Assembly: GCA_021496925.1 (NCBI GenBank)
Contig: CP053915.1
Coordinates: forward strand, 2,557,001-2,621,000
DNA length: 64,000 bases
Source of the DNA: Acidovorax sp. YS12
GTDB lineage: Bacteria > Pseudomonadota > Gammaproteobacteria > Burkholderiales > Burkholderiaceae_C
Reading direction: 5' to 3'
Numbering within the stretch: position 1 is the first letter of the stretch; each line of letters begins with the position of its first letter. Both the position numbers and the translations under genes were made by a program. Shown in pieces: positions 61,108 through 64,000 of this stretch. Under the pieces are notes generated by a model. That model had not been told where the DNA came from and made no database searches. It saw nothing but the letters and a program-made list of their open reading frames with translations.

Positions 61108-63240
61108 ATGGCCCTGACCTTCCCCTTCCTCCGCACCCCCGTGGCGCGCGCCCTGTGGCCCGCCCTGCTGGCCGCTTCCTCCTGGGCCGCCGAGCCGGCC
61201 ACGGCCTTGCCTCCCGTGACGGTGCGCGCCGAGCCCGGCAGCACGGCGCCGCTGGCCACATCGGCGCAGGCCGAACGCGAGCGCCTGGAGCGCGTGCCGG
61301 GCGGCACCAACCTGGTGCAGCCGCAGCAGGAGGCGCGCCTGGCCACGCTGCGCGATGCGCTGGACTACCAGCCCGGCATCGTGATCCAGGACTTCTTCGG
61401 CGCCACCGACCAGCCGCGCCTGTCGATCCGCGGCTCTGGCATCCAGAGCAACCCGCTGAACCGCGGCGTGCTGCTGCTGCAGGACGGCCTGCCGCTGAAC
61501 GAGGCCGACGGCTCGTTCATCATCGGCCTGCTGGAGCCGCGCAACACCGCGCTGGTGAGCGTGCGCCGCGGCGCCAACACGCTCGCGCCCGGCGCCACCA
61601 CGCTGGGCGGGGAGCTGGACTTCCAGTCGCTCACCGGCAGCGACGAGCGCGGGCGCGCCCGGGTGGAAACGGGCAGCTTCGGCCGCCACGCGCTGCAGGG
61701 CGCGGTGGGCCTGCAGGGCGGGCCGTGGGACGGGCGCATCAGCGTCAGCGGCGACCGCTTCGACGGCTGGCGCCACCATTCGGCCTCGCGGCGCGACGCG
61801 CTGCACGCCAACCTGGGCTTCAAGGGCGACGGCGGGCTGGAGAACCGCAGCTACCTGTCGTGGACCGATCTGCACTTCGACATCCCCACCGTCGTGCCCA
61901 AGGAGCGCGTGTACTCCAACCCGCAGGGCATCATGGGCGACGGCAACACGCCGCAGGACCAACTGCTCAACGTCTACCGGCGCGACCCGCACCGCACCGC
62001 CAAGCAGTTACGCCTGGCCAACCGCACGCGCTGGGGCGACGCGGCGCTGCGCCACGAGCTGGGCGTGTACTGGCAGGACACCGACGACACCTTCAACAAC
62101 CAGACCAGCTACACCCTCACGCGCAGCCGCACCACGGGCGCGCAGTGGCAGGCCACCGGCCAGGCGGGCGCAGCGCTGCAGTGGCGCACCGCGCTGGCCT
62201 GGTCGCGCAGCCGCATGGACCGCGACCTGGACGCCACCAGCCCGCAAACCGGCGCGCCGCTGCAGCGCTTCGGCACCTACGGCCTGGTGGCCGACAACCT
62301 GCAGGCGCAGGCCGGCGCCGACTGGCGCCTGGCCCCGGCCTGGACGCTGGCGGGCCAGCTCGGCTGGAGCCGCCAGTCGCGCGACGCCGAGAACCTGCGC
62401 AACGGCCAGGCGCTGAACCAGCAGTGGAACTTCGCCACGCCCAAGGTGGGCGTGAACTGGGCGCCCACGCCCGCCACGCGCTGGTGGGCGAACGTGAGCC
62501 GCAGCCAGGAGGCCCCCACGTTCTGGGAGATCGTCGCCGCCACGGTGGCGCCCAACAACCCCGCTGGCGCCAGCAGCGAGCTGGTGCGGCTGAACCTGCA
62601 GCGCGCCACCACGCTGGAGGTGGGTGGCCAGGGCCGCTGGGGCGAAGGCAGCCACGCCACGCAGTGGACGCTGGCCGTGTACCGCAGCGAGGTGGACGAT
62701 GAGCTGATGAGCACCACCGACGCCAACGGCATCAAGGTGGGCACCTACAACTACCAGGGCGGCACGCGCCACCAGGGCATCGAGGCCGGGCTCTCGGGCA
62801 GCTGGCCACTGGGTGCGGATGCGGGCGCGCTGCAGTGGCGCGGCGCATGGACGTTCAGCGACTTCCGCTTCAAGGGCGGCGAGTACGCGGGCAACCGCAT
62901 CGCCGGCGTGCCGCGCCATCTGCTGAGTGCCGAACTGCTGTGGCGCGTGCACAGCGGCGCGGGCACCTGGCGCGTGGGCCCCAACCTGCGCTGGATGCCG
63001 ACCGACACGCCCACCGACCACGCCAACACCCCCGGCAGCGAACAGGACGCCTACGCGCTGCTGGGCTTCAAGCTGGAATGGCAAAGCGGCCCCTGGTCGG
63101 CCTACCTGCTGGCCGAGAACCTGACCGACCGGCGCTACGCCAGCAGCTACGCCATCCGCAACCGCGCCACGCCGGACCAGCCGGGCTACCTGCCCGGCTT
63201 GGGGCGCAGCGTGGCGGCGGGCGTAAGCTACCAGTTCTGA
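61108..63240 (+). CDS. TonB-dependent outer-membrane receptor
   Basis: A 710-aa receptor. A signal peptide (about 1-27, ending SSWAA) is followed by the TonB-box-like LPPVTVRA. The plug domain (about 45-165) has RDALDYQPGIVIQDFFGATDQPRLSIRGSG, and the 22-stranded barrel ends in the typical C-terminal Phe (AGVSYQF). The N-terminal FecA-type signalling extension is absent. The receptor resembles FecA/ferric-siderophore and other metal-chelate receptors, but the ligand is not evident. The next gene, 17 bases downstream, encodes a solute-binding protein, so the two may form one import route. Confidence 0.9.
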   Translation: MALTFPFLRTPVARALWPALLAASSWAAEPATALPPVTVRAEPGSTAPLATSAQAERERLERVPGGTNLVQPQQEARLATLRDALDYQPGIVIQDFFGATDQPRLSIRGSGIQSNPLNRGVLLLQDGLPLNEADGSFIIGLLEPRNTALVSVRRGANTLAPGATTLGGELDFQSLTGSDERGRARVETGSFGRHALQGAVGLQGGPWDGRISVSGDRFDGWRHHSASRRDALHANLGFKGDGGLENRSYLSWTDLHFDIPTVVPKERVYSNPQGIMGDGNTPQDQLLNVYRRDPHRTAKQLRLANRTRWGDAALRHELGVYWQDTDDTFNNQTSYTLTRSRTTGAQWQATGQAGAALQWRTALAWSRSRMDRDLDATSPQTGAPLQRFGTYGLVADNLQAQAGADWRLAPAWTLAGQLGWSRQSRDAENLRNGQALNQQWNFATPKVGVNWAPTPATRWWANVSRSQEAPTFWEIVAATVAPNNPAGASSELVRLNLQRATTLEVGGQGRWGEGSHATQWTLAVYRSEVDDELMSTTDANGIKVGTYNYQGGTRHQGIEAGLSGSWPLGADAGALQWRGAWTFSDFRFKGGEYAGNRIAGVPRHLLSAELLWRVHSGAGTWRVGPNLRWMPTDTPTDHANTPGSEQDAYALLGFKLEWQSGPWSAYLLAENLTDRRYASSYAIRNRATPDQPGYLPGLGRSVAAGVSYQF

Positions 63241-63257
63241 CCACCCGCTTTCACGCC

Positions 63258-64000
63258 ATGCATCCCTCATCCCCACCCGAGCGCCGCCAGTGGCTGCGCC
63301 AGGCCGCCGCGCTGGCGCTGGGCGGACTGCCGCTGGCGCAGGCCGCGCGCGCCGCAACGGCCGCGCCGCTGCCGCGCATCGTGCTGGCCGGCCCGCCCGC
63401 CATCGTTTCGGCACCGCTCATCCACATGGCGCAGAGCAACGCGCTGGCCGGTGTGGCGCAGGCCACCGAGTTCACCCTCTGGCGCGACCCCGACCAGTTG
63501 CGCGTGATGGCGCTGGGCCGCAAGGCCGACGTGCTGGCCATGCCGAGCAACGTGGCGGCCAACCTCTACAACCGGGGCGCGGGCGTGCGCCTGCTGAACA
63601 TCTCCACTTGGGGCGCGCTGTGGATCGTCACGCGCGACGCCCAGCGGCGCCAGTTGGACGACTACCGGGGCGAGGAAATCGCCGTGCCCTTCCGCGGCGA
63701 CATGCCGGACCTGATGCTGCAGCTGCTCGCCGCCAAGCAGGGGCTGGACCTGCGGCGCGACCTGCGCCTGCGCTACGTGCCCACGCCCATGGAGGCGCTG
63801 CAACTGCTGCTGACGCGGCGCGTGCGCCACGCGCTGCTGGCCGAGCCGGCCGTGTCGCTGGCGCTGCGCAAGACGCAGTCCTTCCCCATCGGGCTGGTGG
63901 CGCCCGAACTGCACCGGGGCCTGGACGTGCAGCAGGAGTGGGGGCGCCTGTTCGCGCGCGCGCCACGGCTGCCGCAGGCGGGCATCGCCGCCGTGGGCGC
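63258..64000 (+). CDS. ABC transporter solute-binding protein, SsuA/THI5-like (cut by window edge)
   Basis: The first 247 codons of a binding protein, open to the window end. A twin-arginine-like signal (ERRQWLRQAAALALGGLPLAQAARA) suggests Tat export. The mature part shows the SsuA/TauA/THI5 pattern: LPRIVLAGPPAIVSAPLIHMA, then the VMALGRKADVLAMPSNVAANLYNRG loop and PMEALQLLLTRRVRHALLAEPAVSLAL. These proteins bind sulfonates, nitrate, thiamine precursors or metal chelates. Position just behind the TonB receptor suggests it takes the receptor's substrate. ATG 63258 is the only good start. Confidence 0.85.
   Translation, partial: MHPSSPPERRQWLRQAAALALGGLPLAQAARAATAAPLPRIVLAGPPAIVSAPLIHMAQSNALAGVAQATEFTLWRDPDQLRVMALGRKADVLAMPSNVAANLYNRGAGVRLLNISTWGALWIVTRDAQRRQLDDYRGEEIAVPFRGDMPDLMLQLLAAKQGLDLRRDLRLRYVPTPMEALQLLLTRRVRHALLAEPAVSLALRKTQSFPIGLVAPELHRGLDVQQEWGRLFARAPRLPQAGIAAVG

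Overview
The window is very GC-rich DNA with dense, short-spaced genes. The gene content points to a betaproteobacterium of the order Burkholderiales, most likely family Comamonadaceae (Acidovorax/Comamonas relatives). Indicators are a PhaM-type PHA granule regulator, DUF2145 and DUF3025 proteins, a SlmA homologue, tandem TRAP and glutamate-type ABC uptake systems, and an A-type RNase P RNA. A dispersed palindromic repeat of about 45-50 bp also occurs roughly once per 5 kb. I give this placement as inference; no database search was run.

Layout. 1-4.4 kb: the end of pyrC, a lower-GC NYN/OST-HTH protein, a DUF3025 protein, htpX and a Gly/Pro-rich lipoprotein. 4.4-9 kb: a COG2509 FAD oxidoreductase, a Fur-like regulator without obvious metal ligands, a beta-solenoid protein and cysK. 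9-15.1 kb: a complete RNA-repair locus. The minus-strand operon runs slipin, 65-aa protein, rtcB, rtcA. The divergent sigma-54 activator rtcR reads away from it, and between them lie a good -24/-12 promoter and two abutting tRNA-like sequences. rnpB follows rtcR directly. 15.4-22.5 kb: M48 peptidase with a YjgN-type membrane protein, a pseudouridine-synthase-like protein missing its catalytic Asp, a NUDIX/metallo-beta-lactamase fusion, DoxX, dapF and DUF484. 22.5-27.9 kb: a glutamate/aspartate-type ABC operon (gltIJKL order), an extra solute-binding protein and a LysR regulator. 28-31 kb: a TRAP transporter. 31-36.7 kb: a multi-sensor diguanylate cyclase, an Atm1-type ABC exporter, a YciA-type thioesterase and a bactofilin. 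36.9-46 kb: a fatty-acid beta-oxidation cluster headed by a TetR regulator. 46-60.8 kb: an acyltransferase with an ABC exporter, slmA, a zinc-ribbon membrane protein, DUF2145 and other envelope genes, an MFS/PlsC fusion, a ceramidase-like membrane protein, phaM, trxC, cca and a SpeD-SpeE fusion. 61-64 kb: a TonB-dependent receptor followed by a truncated solute-binding protein.

The most interesting system is the Rtc locus. The tRNA-like pair sits in the roughly 490-nt leader of the predicted sigma-54 transcript. Damaged or cleaved tRNA is known to signal through the CARF domain of RtcR, so these RNAs could be substrates, sensors or decoys of the repair system they are transcribed with. That functional link is inference.

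The second theme is the palindromic repeat. Copies lie at several convergent gene ends. One supplies the apparent Shine-Dalgarno of rtcA, one encodes part of a signal peptide, and one supplies the last codons of an ABC exporter. One clear copy and up to three weaker ones sit in frame inside genes (cca; dapF, the NUDIX/MBL gene and the DUF3025 gene), much like the palindromic elements described inside Rickettsia genes.
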